39,787 bases of DNA from Candidatus Rokuibacteriota bacterium (GTDB lineage Bacteria > Methylomirabilota > Methylomirabilia > Rokubacteriales > CSP1-6), in assembly GCA_016184365.1 (NCBI GenBank), contig JACPCW010000098.1, positions 1 to 39,787 on the forward strand, given 5' to 3'. Position 1 is the first letter of the stretch. Every line of letters starts with the position of its first letter. The notes under the pieces are model-generated. The model searched no databases and was not told the origin of the DNA. It saw only the letters and a list, made by a program, of their open reading frames with translations. Of the stretch, positions 27,009 to 34,770 are shown one piece after another. A program made the position numbers and the translations under genes.

Positions 27009-27848
27009 ATGAGGCCCACCATTCGCATCTCCCTCAAAGGCGGGCGCGCCGCCCAGAATCGCGCCCCGGTCGAGGACCTCATCGTGCTGCTCCATGAGCT
27101 GCAGGCGCTCACGGTCGCCATCGGAAAGCAACTCTCCGGTGGCGACGTACCCGAAGAGGTCATTACCAAGAGTTGTGCCCTCGATATCGTCGGGCTTTCC
27201 TACGGGAGCCTTACGCCTGTACTCGAACTTGCCCACTTCACCGAAAGCGACCCGAACCCAATCGGCCGACGAGCAGTTGAAGAGGTTTGCCGGGCGTTCT
27301 CCATCTTGCGGGATCCCGATGCCTATCCCGTCACGCATTTGACGCCCACGGCCGTTGAACACATTGACCGCATGGCGAGGCTTCTGGATCGGGGATACGA
27401 AGCGATCGAATCCACGTGCGAATACGACGATGTCCGTGTCACGGGCACGATCGATGAAGAGCTTCGAGCCGCGCTCCTCGCCGATCAAGTTGGCGGCGTG
27501 ACGGTCGACGGCGTGACTGTTCGAGGAATTCTCTACGGTCTTCAGGATCGACCCGGCGAGCGAGAGAAAGAGTTTTTCAAAGGTGAACTATCTGATGAAG
27601 CCGGCCAGGCATGGGCCGTACGATTCCCACGTGAGTCCGTTGACCTAGCGCGGCAGTTTTGGAGGACTCACGTTGAGCTCACCGGTCAAGCTCGTTACAC
27701 GAGAGTTCGCCGTCCCGTTCTCTTTGTGAGCGGCGGCAAAGGTGTTCATCCAGAAGACTGGCGAAGCGCGCTAAGGCAGCAGAGAGGAGCCTGGCGAGAG
27801 CTTTTCGCTGGAGAACCGTTCGACCGAATCGTCGACGATTTGCGCTGA
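27009..27848 (+). CDS. Unrecognised 279-residue protein paired with a PIN ribonuclease
   Basis: I do not recognise a named family. The N-terminal part (1-125) looks alpha/beta, starting RPTIRISLKGG and then a helix with HELQALTVAIGKQL. The C-terminal part (about 150-250) looks like a small beta-barrel: GVTVDGVTVRGILYGLQD, EFFKGELSDEAGQAWAVRF, VELTGQARYTRV, a rhythm seen in OB- or SH3-like domains. There is no signal peptide or membrane segment. The gene ends five bases before the PIN gene, so it could be the antitoxin or a target-recognition partner, although it is far larger than usual antitoxins (70-100 residues). Its codon use is more AT-rich than that of the neighbours, which suggests transfer. 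Confidence 0.75.
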   Translation: MRPTIRISLKGGRAAQNRAPVEDLIVLLHELQALTVAIGKQLSGGDVPEEVITKSCALDIVGLSYGSLTPVLELAHFTESDPNPIGRRAVEEVCRAFSILRDPDAYPVTHLTPTAVEHIDRMARLLDRGYEAIESTCEYDDVRVTGTIDEELRAALLADQVGGVTVDGVTVRGILYGLQDRPGEREKEFFKGELSDEAGQAWAVRFPRESVDLARQFWRTHVELTGQARYTRVRRPVLFVSGGKGVHPEDWRSALRQQRGAWRELFAGEPFDRIVDDLR

Positions 27849-27853
27849 CGCGA

Positions 27854-28324
27854 ATGCCTGCAGCCGCGTACTTCGATACTTCGCTGTGGATTGCCGTCCT
27901 TGCTGACGAGCCACAGGCCGGCGATGTCCTCACACTCATCGAGGAGATAAAGAACGACCGAGGCCGGATCGTGACGTCCATTTTGACGCTGACAGAAATC
28001 AGCGTACGCGCGTATCAAAAGGCGCCCGCTAGAGTCGCTGCCGGTGTTCAACTCGTTTCGGCGGTTGCGGCAATCTGTGCAGTATCACAGGACGTCGCTC
28101 TTCTTACTGCGAAGATCGAGGCGACGTTTATGGCATCTGTTTGGCAGGGGGCACTCGGAAATCGCAAGCGACGCTGGGACGCCCTACATCTCGCGACCGC
28201 AGCGACATACGCCGGGACGGTCTTCTACACCTTCGACAACGGTCTGCTCAACGCAGATTTCGGCGCCTTGCCCGCCATCCCACCGATACGCCGTCCCCAA
28301 CCGCTTCAAGGGTCGCTCGTCTAA
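27854..28324 (+). CDS. PIN-domain ribonuclease (VapC-like)
   Basis: A 156-residue PIN-domain protein, a metal-dependent RNase fold used by VapC toxins. The acidic residues that hold magnesium are visible: Asp8 in YFDTSLWI, Glu48 in LTLTEIS, Asp109 in RRWDALHLATA and Asp128 in YTFDNGLL. The length is normal. It begins five bases after the stop of the 279-residue protein gene, without a clear ribosome site, so translation is probably coupled. It lies inside the 22-bp-repeat insertion and shares its lower GC content. A toxin-antitoxin or defence role is inferred from the domain and the mobile context; no VapB-type antitoxin is seen. Confidence 0.85.
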   Translation: MPAAAYFDTSLWIAVLADEPQAGDVLTLIEEIKNDRGRIVTSILTLTEISVRAYQKAPARVAAGVQLVSAVAAICAVSQDVALLTAKIEATFMASVWQGALGNRKRRWDALHLATAATYAGTVFYTFDNGLLNADFGALPAIPPIRRPQPLQGSLV

Positions 28325-28370
28325 GCCGGTTCGAGCCTCCGAAGCGTTCAACGACCCGGCGGCGTCGCGG

Positions 28371-29357
28371 ATGTCACAGGCCGGAACGACCAACAATTTT
28401 TACTGGCAGACGCTCTTCGCGCCCGGCGTCGAGCATCTGCGGCTGGACGAAGGCGACGCCGCGATCGTCGCCGACGGCGTCATGACGGTGCACGCGGACG
28501 GCGGCTCGTTCCGCGTTCGGTGCCGCATCGAGTGCGACGACGCGTGGCGGGCGTGGCGCGTGCACGCGCGGTCGACGACCGGCGGCGCTATCGAGCTCCA
28601 CGCCGACGGCGCGGGACACTGGACGACGGCGCAGGGCGCGAGGCTTCCCGCGCTCGACGGCGCGATCGACGTCGACATCGCGGCCTGCGCCTACACGAAC
28701 ACGCTGACCATCCGGCGGCTCGCTCTCGCGGCCGGCGCGTCATCCACGGAAGCGATCGCGTACATCCAGATCCCGTCGCTCGACGTCGAGCGCGTCACGC
28801 AGCGGTACACCTGTCTGTCGCGCGACGACGCGGGCAGCGCCTGGCGGTGCGAGAACCTCACGCATCCGTCGCGCTATGACATCCGCGTCGACGGCCGCGG
28901 CATCGTGCACGATTATCCGGCGATCTTCGCGCGGCTCTGGCCGGACGGCGACGCGACCCCGCTCGTCGTGTCCGGCATCGTCGAGCGCGACGGCGACGTC
29001 CTGCTGCTGCAACGCAACGCCACGAACGACCACGCGGCGGGCGAATGGGAGCCCGTGTCGGGTCGCGTCGAGCCCGGCGAATCGCCGGGCGAGGCGGTCG
29101 TCCGCGAGGTGCGCGAGGAAACCGGCCTCGACGTCGAGCTCGTGGCGCCGGTCGACACGTTCCGGTTCCTGCGAGGCGCGGCGCGGGTGCCGCGCGTGGG
29201 CATCGCGTTTCACTGTCGGGTCCGCGGCGGATCGGTCGTGCTGTCGTCGGAGCACGACGGCGCCCGCTGGGTGCACCGGGATGCCCTGGCGGCGTGCCTG
29301 CACGTGCCCGAAGGGGTCCGCGAAGGCCTCTCACGGTTTTGCGCGCTTTCCGAGTAA
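28371..29357 (+). CDS. Fusion of a putative glycolipid-binding domain with a Nudix hydrolase
   Basis: A 328-residue protein. Residues 11-185 match the putative glycolipid-binding domain (PF06475, DUF1089): YWQTLFAPGVEHLRL, ADGAGHWT, LPALDGAIDVDIAACAYTNTL, RQRYTCLSRD-like and DYPAIFARLWP. From about 200 a Nudix domain follows, with the Nudix box near 231-253 (G(x5)E(x7)REVREETGLDV), so it should cleave a nucleoside-diphosphate-linked compound. No stop or frame change separates them. The ATG at 28,371 and first ten residues (MSQAGTTNNF) come from the insertion; the original start is probably the GTG at 26,857. There is no good ribosome site, so expression may now be impaired. Confidence 0.82.
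   Translation: MSQAGTTNNFYWQTLFAPGVEHLRLDEGDAAIVADGVMTVHADGGSFRVRCRIECDDAWRAWRVHARSTTGGAIELHADGAGHWTTAQGARLPALDGAIDVDIAACAYTNTLTIRRLALAAGASSTEAIAYIQIPSLDVERVTQRYTCLSRDDAGSAWRCENLTHPSRYDIRVDGRGIVHDYPAIFARLWPDGDATPLVVSGIVERDGDVLLLQRNATNDHAAGEWEPVSGRVEPGESPGEAVVREVREETGLDVELVAPVDTFRFLRGAARVPRVGIAFHCRVRGGSVVLSSEHDGARWVHRDALAACLHVPEGVREGLSRFCALSE
28401..28422 (+). repeat. Right copy of the 22-bp direct repeat
   Basis: Identical to 26,866-26,887. Here it lies in frame in the fusion gene (YWQTLFA), and the sequence after it continues the conserved domain (PGVEHLRL), so this is the end joined to the native gene. Confidence 0.9.
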
Positions 29358-29405
29358 TGTTGTCAGGCGCCCGGGCGGTCCCGGCGCGATCAGAGGAGGG
29401 CGCTC

Positions 29406-30002
29406 ATGGCAATTGGCGGATGGGTGTTTCTGGCCGTCGTCGTCGCGGCCGTCATTGCGGTCGTGGCCATCTACAACGGCCTCGTCGCGTTCCGGAACCG
29501 CTACAAGAACGCGTTCTCGCAGATCGACGTGCAGCTGAAGCGCCGCTATGACCTGATCCCGAACCTGATCGAGACCGCGAAGGGTTACATGGCGCACGAG
29601 CGCCAGACCCTCGAAGCCGTCATCACCGCGCGCCAGACGGCGGTGCGGGCCGCCGAGCGGGCCGCCGCGCAGCCGGGGCAGGCCGGCGCCATGCAGGGCC
29701 TCGCGACCGCTGAAGCGGGACTGGCCGGCGCGCTCGGACGTCTCTTCGCCGTCGCGGAAGCGTATCCGGAGCTCAAGGCCAACCAGAACATGCTGGCGAT
29801 CCAGGAAGAGCTCACGAGCACCGAGAACCGCGTGGCGTTCGCGCGGCAGGCCTTCAACGACACGGTCATGGAATACAACATCAAGCGCGAGAGCTTCCCC
29901 GCGAACCTCATCGCGGGCATGTTCGGATTCGGCGGCGCCGAGCTCCTGCAGGCGACCGATTCGCCCGACGAGCGCAAGGCGCCGCGCGTCTCGTTCAGCT
30001 GA
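29406..30002 (+). CDS. lemA: LemA-family membrane protein
   Basis: A 198-residue LemA protein: one N-terminal membrane helix (GWVFLAVVVAAVIAVVAIYN), then the helical cytoplasmic or periplasmic part with the family signature YKNAFSQIDVQLKRRYDLIPNLIETAKGY, the ANQNMLAIQEELTSTENRVAFARQAFND motif and YNIKRESFPANLIAGMFGF. Its function is unclear; it commonly accompanies a membrane metalloprotease, as here. GAGGAGG precedes the ATG by about five bases. The M48 protease gene follows 31 bases later and is probably in the same operon. Confidence 0.93.
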   Translation: MAIGGWVFLAVVVAAVIAVVAIYNGLVAFRNRYKNAFSQIDVQLKRRYDLIPNLIETAKGYMAHERQTLEAVITARQTAVRAAERAAAQPGQAGAMQGLATAEAGLAGALGRLFAVAEAYPELKANQNMLAIQEELTSTENRVAFARQAFNDTVMEYNIKRESFPANLIAGMFGFGGAELLQATDSPDERKAPRVSFS

Positions 30003-30033
30003 GCGCGGGCGGCACGTGGCCGCGCCGCATCGC

Positions 30034-32034
30034 ATGACGTTCTTCGAGCACCAGGCACGGGCGCGCCGGCGCACCGGCCGCCTGGTGTTGCTGTTCGCCG
30101 TCGCCGTCGTCGGCATCGTCGTCGCGGTCAACCTCGTCGCGGCGGTCGCGTGGCGCTCCCTGATCGGCCGCGGGATCCTGCCGTATGCGATCGACACCGC
30201 CGGCAACGTGTCGCTCGCGAGCGCGTCCGCCCCGAACGCGCTGTTCGTGTGGGTCACGATCGGCACGCTCGCCGCGATCCTCCTGCGGTCGCTCGTCACG
30301 ATCAACGGCCTCCGCGCGGGCGGCGACGCCGTCGCGCGCATGGTCGGCGGCCGCGCCGTCGGGCGCAGCACCCGCGACCCCGACGAGCGCCGCCTGCTGA
30401 ACGTCGTCGACGAGATGTCCATCGCCTCGGGCGTGACCGTGCCGCGCGTCTATGTCCTGCCGGACGAGGCGGCGGTCAACGCTTTTGCCGCCGGGTACGC
30501 GCCGAACCAGGCGGCGATCGTCGTGACGGAGGGCACGCTGCGGCAGCTCAACCGCGACGAGCTGCAGGGCGTCGTCGCCCACGAATTCAGCCACGTCCTG
30601 AACGGCGACATGCGGCTGAACGTGCAGATGATCGGCGTGCTCGCCGGCATCCTGTTCGTCGGCGAGCTCGGGCAGTTCCTCATGCGCACGGCGGGTCGGG
30701 GCGATCGCTCGAGCCGGCGCGACCGGTCGGCGGCGGCGATCGTCGTCGCGGGCGCCGCCATCGCGATCATCGGGTTCATCGGCGTGCTGTGCGCGCGACT
30801 CATCAAGGCCGGCGTGTCGCGGGAGCGCGAATTCCTCGCCGACGCGTCGGCCGTGCAGTTCACGCGCAACGCCGAGGGCGTCGCCGGCGCGCTCGCCGTC
30901 ATCGGCGCGCTGCAGGCCGGCTCGTTCGTGCGGAACCGGCACGCCGAGACCGTGAGCCACATGTTCTTCGCGCAGGGTCTCCGCGTGCGGTTCGAGTCGC
31001 TGTACGCCACGCATCCCCCCCTGCCCGACCGCATCCGACGCATCGCGCCGTCGTTCGTCGTGCGCGACTATCTGCGGCGGCGCGTGAAAGACCTCGAGTC
31101 CGTCGAGTCGCCGGCGCCGACGGCGCCGATCGCCGCAGCGGCGCCGGTGATGGCCGCCGTGGCGCCGGAGCGTCCGGCTGCCGCACGTCCCGCGGCCGCC
31201 GTCATCGCCTCCGTCGGGCGGCCGACGCCGGCGCACGTCGACCACGCGGCACGGTTGCTCGCGAGTCTGCCCGAGACCGTCCGCATCGCCGCCAACGACG
31301 CCACGGTCGCCCCGGCGCTCGTCGTCGCGTTTGCTCTGCACCCGGACGAGCTGCCGCGGAAGCAGCAGGTTGCGGCGCTCGAGAAGCGCGGACGGGAGTC
31401 GACCGCTCGCGAGGCCGAGCAGCTCGCGGGACACGTGCACGCCCTCGGCGCGGCGCTCCGGCTGCCGGTCGTTGCCGTCGCGCTGGCGGCGCTCCGTACG
31501 CTCGACCAGCCGGCGCGCGACGCGCTCGTCGCCGACGTGCGCGCGGTCATCGACGCCGACCAGCGCGTGACGCTCGAGGAGTTCGCGCTGCTGACCGTCG
31601 TGACGCGGCAGCTCCGCGCGAGCGCGGCGCGTCCCGAGCCGCCGAAATACCGCTCGATCCTCGAAGTGGGGCCGGACGCGCACCTCGTCCTGTCGCTGCT
31701 CGCGCACGCCGGCCACGGCGACACGCTCGCGGCCTACGAGCGCGGGCTGGACAAGCTGGCCATGCGCGCGCCGCTGACGCCGCTCGCGACGATCGCCTTT
31801 CCAGCCGTGACGAACGCGCTCGACCGGCTCGCCCGACTGGCGCCCTTCGTGAAGCGCGCGTACCTCGAGGCGTGCGTCGAGACGGTCACGACCGACGGGC
31901 ACATCCAGGTCGCCGAAGCGGAGCTACTGCGGGCCATCGCGACGTCGCTCGACTGCCCCGTACCGCCTGTTTTACTGGGGGGCCCCGACATGGCCCCGCA
32001 GACCCCCCCGACGCTCGGAACGCCCGCGGCGTAG
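30034..32034 (+). CDS. M48-family (HtpX-like) membrane metalloprotease with TerB-like C-terminal region
   Basis: About 666 residues. Two membrane helices precede the peptidase domain, which holds the zinc motif HEFSHVLNGD (His183, Glu184, His187) and a third ligand Glu266 in SREREFLADASA. Further helices lie at about 200-260. The C-terminal 300 residues are a helical region whose end (VKRAYLEACVETVTTDGHIQVAEAELLRAIA) looks like the TerB fold. Ste24/HtpX relatives cut membrane proteins during stress. ATG 30,034 is preferred because the family starts MxFFEHQ; a GTG at 30,016 is the alternative. The last codons (LLGGPDMAPQTPP) are supplied by a palindromic repeat that seems to have replaced the native end. 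Confidence 0.88.
   Translation: MTFFEHQARARRRTGRLVLLFAVAVVGIVVAVNLVAAVAWRSLIGRGILPYAIDTAGNVSLASASAPNALFVWVTIGTLAAILLRSLVTINGLRAGGDAVARMVGGRAVGRSTRDPDERRLLNVVDEMSIASGVTVPRVYVLPDEAAVNAFAAGYAPNQAAIVVTEGTLRQLNRDELQGVVAHEFSHVLNGDMRLNVQMIGVLAGILFVGELGQFLMRTAGRGDRSSRRDRSAAAIVVAGAAIAIIGFIGVLCARLIKAGVSREREFLADASAVQFTRNAEGVAGALAVIGALQAGSFVRNRHAETVSHMFFAQGLRVRFESLYATHPPLPDRIRRIAPSFVVRDYLRRRVKDLESVESPAPTAPIAAAAPVMAAVAPERPAAARPAAAVIASVGRPTPAHVDHAARLLASLPETVRIAANDATVAPALVVAFALHPDELPRKQQVAALEKRGRESTAREAEQLAGHVHALGAALRLPVVAVALAALRTLDQPARDALVADVRAVIDADQRVTLEEFALLTVVTRQLRASAARPEPPKYRSILEVGPDAHLVLSLLAHAGHGDTLAAYERGLDKLAMRAPLTPLATIAFPAVTNALDRLARLAPFVKRAYLEACVETVTTDGHIQVAEAELLRAIATSLDCPVPPVLLGGPDMAPQTPPTLGTPAA
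31975..32001. repeat. Palindromic repeat, copy 1
   Basis: A 27-base imperfect hairpin with loop CCGACAT: CTG pairs with CAG at the ends, GGGGCC with GGCCCC inside, and one G-G mismatch between. It is followed by A and a run of seven Cs. The same core and loop recur at 33,348-33,374. It overlaps the 3' end of the M48 protease coding region. Confidence 0.65.
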
Positions 32035-32072
32035 CCGCGGTCGTCCTCGACCGGGCGCGGCGCCGGCCTCGG

Positions 32073-33374
32073 CTAGCGCGCTTCGAGCGCCGAGATTGCG
32101 ACGTCGACGATCACCGCGTTCCCCGCGCGGTTCGGATGCGTGTCGTCGCGGAAGAACAGCAGCTCGCCCGCGCTCGCGAAACGCGTGCGGGATTCACGGA
32201 CGAGGGCGGGCTTCGCGTCGACGCATCGGACGCGGAGCTCGGTGCACGCGCCGAGCACGGCGGCCGCGAATCCGGATGACCTGGAATCGTCGGGCGTCGG
32301 CTCCCGCGCCTCGAGCAGCCAGCGATACACCTCGCCCTTGGTCGGCAGGACGATCACCGTCACCGCGACACCGCGCCGTGCGAGAAACGCGGCGCCCTGC
32401 GCGAGCGTCTTGCGGAGCTTCGGCCAGTTCGCGTGCGCGGTGACGCTCGCAAGCGGCCGCCGCGCTTCGTGCTCGGCGCCGGCGAGCACGAGGAACGGCA
32501 CACCGTTCGGCAGCACGCGCCCCTGCGCCGGCACGGCCGTCGATTCGAGACCGAAGTGCCACACGCGCGTGATCACGCCGCGGACCGCCGAGCGGGCGCG
32601 AAAGTTGTCGAGCTCGACCCACCGCTGTCCGATTCCGGTCTGCCATGGGAGCGCGTCGGCCGTCCAGACGTCCGCGTACTCGTCGACGAGATCGTTACCC
32701 GTGTAGAGCAGCCACAGGACGGTCGCCTCCCGCGCGAAGCGCAGCCGCGGCGCCTCGACGAGGAGATTCACGTACTGCGCCCACGGGCCCGTCCGCGGCT
32801 GTGACAGGTCGTACACGCGCCGCCGCGTCTGCGCGGCGAGCTGCGCCGCGACGGTCTCGTCCTGCGACACGACACCGACGCCGAACGAATCGGCGAGCAC
32901 GAGCAGGTCGATCTCGTCCGGCACGCGATCGTTGCGGAAGCCGAACGCGTCGGAGCGGAAGACGAGACGCCGGCCTTCGTAGAGGTGCGGATGGCCGGTC
33001 ATGGCGCCGATGTCCCCGACCAGGTGCATCGACAGCGCCGCGTTCGGCGCGAACCGCTCGACGAGCGGCATGCGCGGCAGCTTTTCGGTGCGAAGCCCCT
33101 CGACGCGCGCGGCGCCGGAGGGTCGGAGGGCGAGATCGGCGGCCGTGAGCGACAGCATCACGGCGGTCACTCCAACGAGTGCCGGATGAAGCGCGCGGCG
33201 ACTGCGCGGAACGAGGACCGACACGGCAGCGGCGGCAACGACGACGCCGGCGACGACCAGCCACACCCGGTCGGCACGAAACACGCCGACGCCGAACGGC
33301 AGCAGCGTGGCGATCACGGCAACGACGGCGAGCGCGAATGTCACCACATGGGGAGCCCCGACATGGCCCCCCAT
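32073..33374 (-). CDS. Membrane-anchored SGNH/GDSL hydrolase
   Basis: About 433 residues. Three N-terminal hydrophobic segments (VVTFALAVVAVIATLLPFGVGVF, then RVWLVVAGVVVAAAAVSVL, then ALVGVTAVMLSLTAADLAL; each within 1-100) anchor an extracytoplasmic SGNH-fold domain. Block I is VLADSFGVG with the nucleophile Ser, block III is LLYTGNDLVDEY, and block V is RDDTHPNRAGN with the Asp-x-x-His pair. Such proteins remove or add acyl groups on envelope polysaccharides; the substrate is unknown. The start is ambiguous: ATG 33,374 lies in the palindromic repeat, and GTG 33,347 directly after it would also give all segments. The gene converges on the M48 protease gene. Confidence 0.78.
   Translation of the reverse strand: MGGHVGAPHVVTFALAVVAVIATLLPFGVGVFRADRVWLVVAGVVVAAAAVSVLVPRSRRALHPALVGVTAVMLSLTAADLALRPSGAARVEGLRTEKLPRMPLVERFAPNAALSMHLVGDIGAMTGHPHLYEGRRLVFRSDAFGFRNDRVPDEIDLLVLADSFGVGVVSQDETVAAQLAAQTRRRVYDLSQPRTGPWAQYVNLLVEAPRLRFAREATVLWLLYTGNDLVDEYADVWTADALPWQTGIGQRWVELDNFRARSAVRGVITRVWHFGLESTAVPAQGRVLPNGVPFLVLAGAEHEARRPLASVTAHANWPKLRKTLAQGAAFLARRGVAVTVIVLPTKGEVYRWLLEAREPTPDDSRSSGFAAAVLGACTELRVRCVDAKPALVRESRTRFASAGELLFFRDDTHPNRAGNAVIVDVAISALEAR
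33348..33374. repeat. Palindromic repeat, copy 2
   Basis: Same 27-base architecture and CCGACAT loop as copy 1, but the outer pair is A-T (ATG with CAT) instead of C-G. The G-G mismatch of copy 1 is a G-C pair here, and another position is an A-C mismatch. It is followed by A and six Cs. It lies at the 5' edge of the SGNH hydrolase gene. Confidence 0.65.
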
Positions 33375-33449
33375 ACCCCCCAGCACGCGGAGCGTCCCGG
33401 GCAACCCGTGACACTCCTCGATTCCTCGCTCCGGCTGTTGCTGCCTGCC

Positions 33450-34649
33450 CTAACGGCTGAGCTCAGACCCGACCACCGACACGAACGACACGCACTCGCC
33501 GGGCGCGCCGCCAAGGTTGTGCGTGAGCGCGAGCTTGCGGCCGCGGCCGATCGACGCGATCTGGCGCTCGCCGGCTTCGCCGCGCAGCTGCGTCCACGCC
33601 TCGAACAGCATGCGGAGACCGGACGCGCCGATCGGATGCCCGAACGACTTCAGGCCGCCGTCGGGGTTCACCGCGAGCTCGCCGTCGAGGTCGTACGTCC
33701 CGGCGAGCACTTCCTTCCACGCCGTGCCGCGCGCCGCGAAGCCGAGGTCTTCCATCAGCACGAGCTCGGTCGGCGTGAAGCAGTCGTGCACTTCCGCCAT
33801 CGCGAGCTCCGTGCGCGGGTCCTTGATCCCCGCCTGCGCGTAGGCGTCGCTGGCCGAGGCGACCACTTCCGGGAACGTCGTGTAGTCGTAGTCGGGATCG
33901 AGGGGCCCCGCGGCGGGACCGGCGATGAAGCTCAGCGCCTTCACGTAGAGCGGCTTGTCCGTGAACTTCTTCGCGTCTTCGGCGCGCACGACGATGGCGG
34001 CCGCGGAGCCGTCGGACACACCGGAGCAGTCGAAGATCCCGAGCGGCCCGGCGACGAGCGGCGAGCGCGCGATCGTCTCCTTCGGCACTTCCTTGCGGAA
34101 CTGCGCGCGCGGGTTCAGCGCGCCGTTCTTGTGGTTCTTCCACGCGATCCGTGTCATCACGTCCTTCAGCGTCGGGTCGTCGACGCCGTACTTCTTCGCG
34201 TACGCGGGTGCCAGCAGGCTGAACGTGGCCGGCGCCGTGAGCCCGGCGCGCGTGCCGTCGCCGGGCATCCCGATGCCGGGGAGGCCGGAATAGCCGGAGT
34301 CCTTCAGCTTCTCGACGCCGATCGCCATCGCGATGTCGTAGGCGCCGGAGGCGACGGCGTAGCACGCGTTGCGGAACGCCTCGGAGCCCGTGGCGCAGAA
34401 GTTCTCGACGCGGGTCACCGGCTTGTAGGCGATCTTGAGCGGGCGCGACAGCGTGAGGCCGCTCTGCCCGGAGTAGAGCGTGCCGAGCCAGAACGCGTCG
34501 ATGACGTCGAGGCCGACGCCCGCGGACTTGAGCGCGTCGCTCGACGATTCGACCAGCATGTCTTCCACGCTCTTGCCCCAGAGCTCGCCGAACGACGTGC
34601 AGCCCATGCCGATGATCGCGACGCGGTCCCGAATGCCTTTGCTCGCCAT
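33450..34649 (-). CDS. Thiolase-family protein (SCP-x / lipid-transfer type acetyl-CoA acetyltransferase)
   Basis: A 399-residue thiolase. The nucleophilic Cys85 is in ENFCATGSEAF, and the later motifs HDCFTPTELV and SFGHPIGASG supply the remaining active-site His and Cys region. The N-terminal VAIIGMGCTSFGELW and the general shape match SCP-x-type thiolases often found with DUF35 proteins. It would cleave 3-ketoacyl-CoA or condense acetyl-CoA. GGAGGG is seven bases before the ATG at 34,649. The upstream in-frame stretch to 34,823 is not family-like. It is divergent from the binding-protein gene at 34,771. The HMGS-like/DUF35 fusion at 36,640 may be its partner. Confidence 0.9.
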   Translation of the reverse strand: MASKGIRDRVAIIGMGCTSFGELWGKSVEDMLVESSSDALKSAGVGLDVIDAFWLGTLYSGQSGLTLSRPLKIAYKPVTRVENFCATGSEAFRNACYAVASGAYDIAMAIGVEKLKDSGYSGLPGIGMPGDGTRAGLTAPATFSLLAPAYAKKYGVDDPTLKDVMTRIAWKNHKNGALNPRAQFRKEVPKETIARSPLVAGPLGIFDCSGVSDGSAAAIVVRAEDAKKFTDKPLYVKALSFIAGPAAGPLDPDYDYTTFPEVVASASDAYAQAGIKDPRTELAMAEVHDCFTPTELVLMEDLGFAARGTAWKEVLAGTYDLDGELAVNPDGGLKSFGHPIGASGLRMLFEAWTQLRGEAGERQIASIGRGRKLALTHNLGGAPGECVSFVSVVGSELSR

Positions 34650-34697
34650 GAGGGTGCCCTCCGTGGTTGTCTGCCCGAAGCGTAGCATGCGGCCGTC

Positions 34698-34725
34698 TTG
34701 ACGCGTGCGCGCGCCGGAGTAGACT
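34698..34725 (+). promoter_or_regulatory. Candidate sigma-70-type promoter
   Basis: TTGACG at 34,698, a 16-base gap and TAGACT at 34,720-34,725 stand about 45 bases before the ATG of the binding-protein gene, leaving a leader of roughly 40 bases. The motifs match five of six and four of six consensus bases. This is by inspection only. Confidence 0.4.
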
Positions 34726-34770
34726 CCGCGCACCGACCCGTCCGATCCGTCCGCTCCACTGGAGGCTCCC

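Larger units (their letters stand above)
26866..28400. mobile_element. 1.5-kb insertion flanked by a 22-bp direct repeat, carrying a PIN gene pair
   Basis: An exact 22-base repeat stands at 26,866-26,887 and 28,401-28,422, 1535 bases apart. The DNA between is visibly AT-richer than its surroundings; for example 27,541-27,600 has 28 G/C of 60 while flanking genes are near 70%. It holds a 279-residue protein gene and a PIN ribonuclease gene with their own promoter candidate. The repeat lies inside codons that belong to the downstream gene, so the unit entered the 5' end of that gene and left a copy on each side. There is no integrase or transposase inside, so the mechanism is unknown. Confidence 0.65.

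Noticed and set aside
28325..28345. tRNA-like T-arm (GGTTCGAGCC) at the right side of the insertion, as a tRNA attachment site
   Set aside because: The flanking bases do not form a T-stem and no tRNA body precedes it.
30150..32279. Long alternative frame on the plus strand inside the M48 protease gene
   Set aside because: Arg- and Ala-rich shadow without motifs; the zinc motif and membrane helices are in the other frame.
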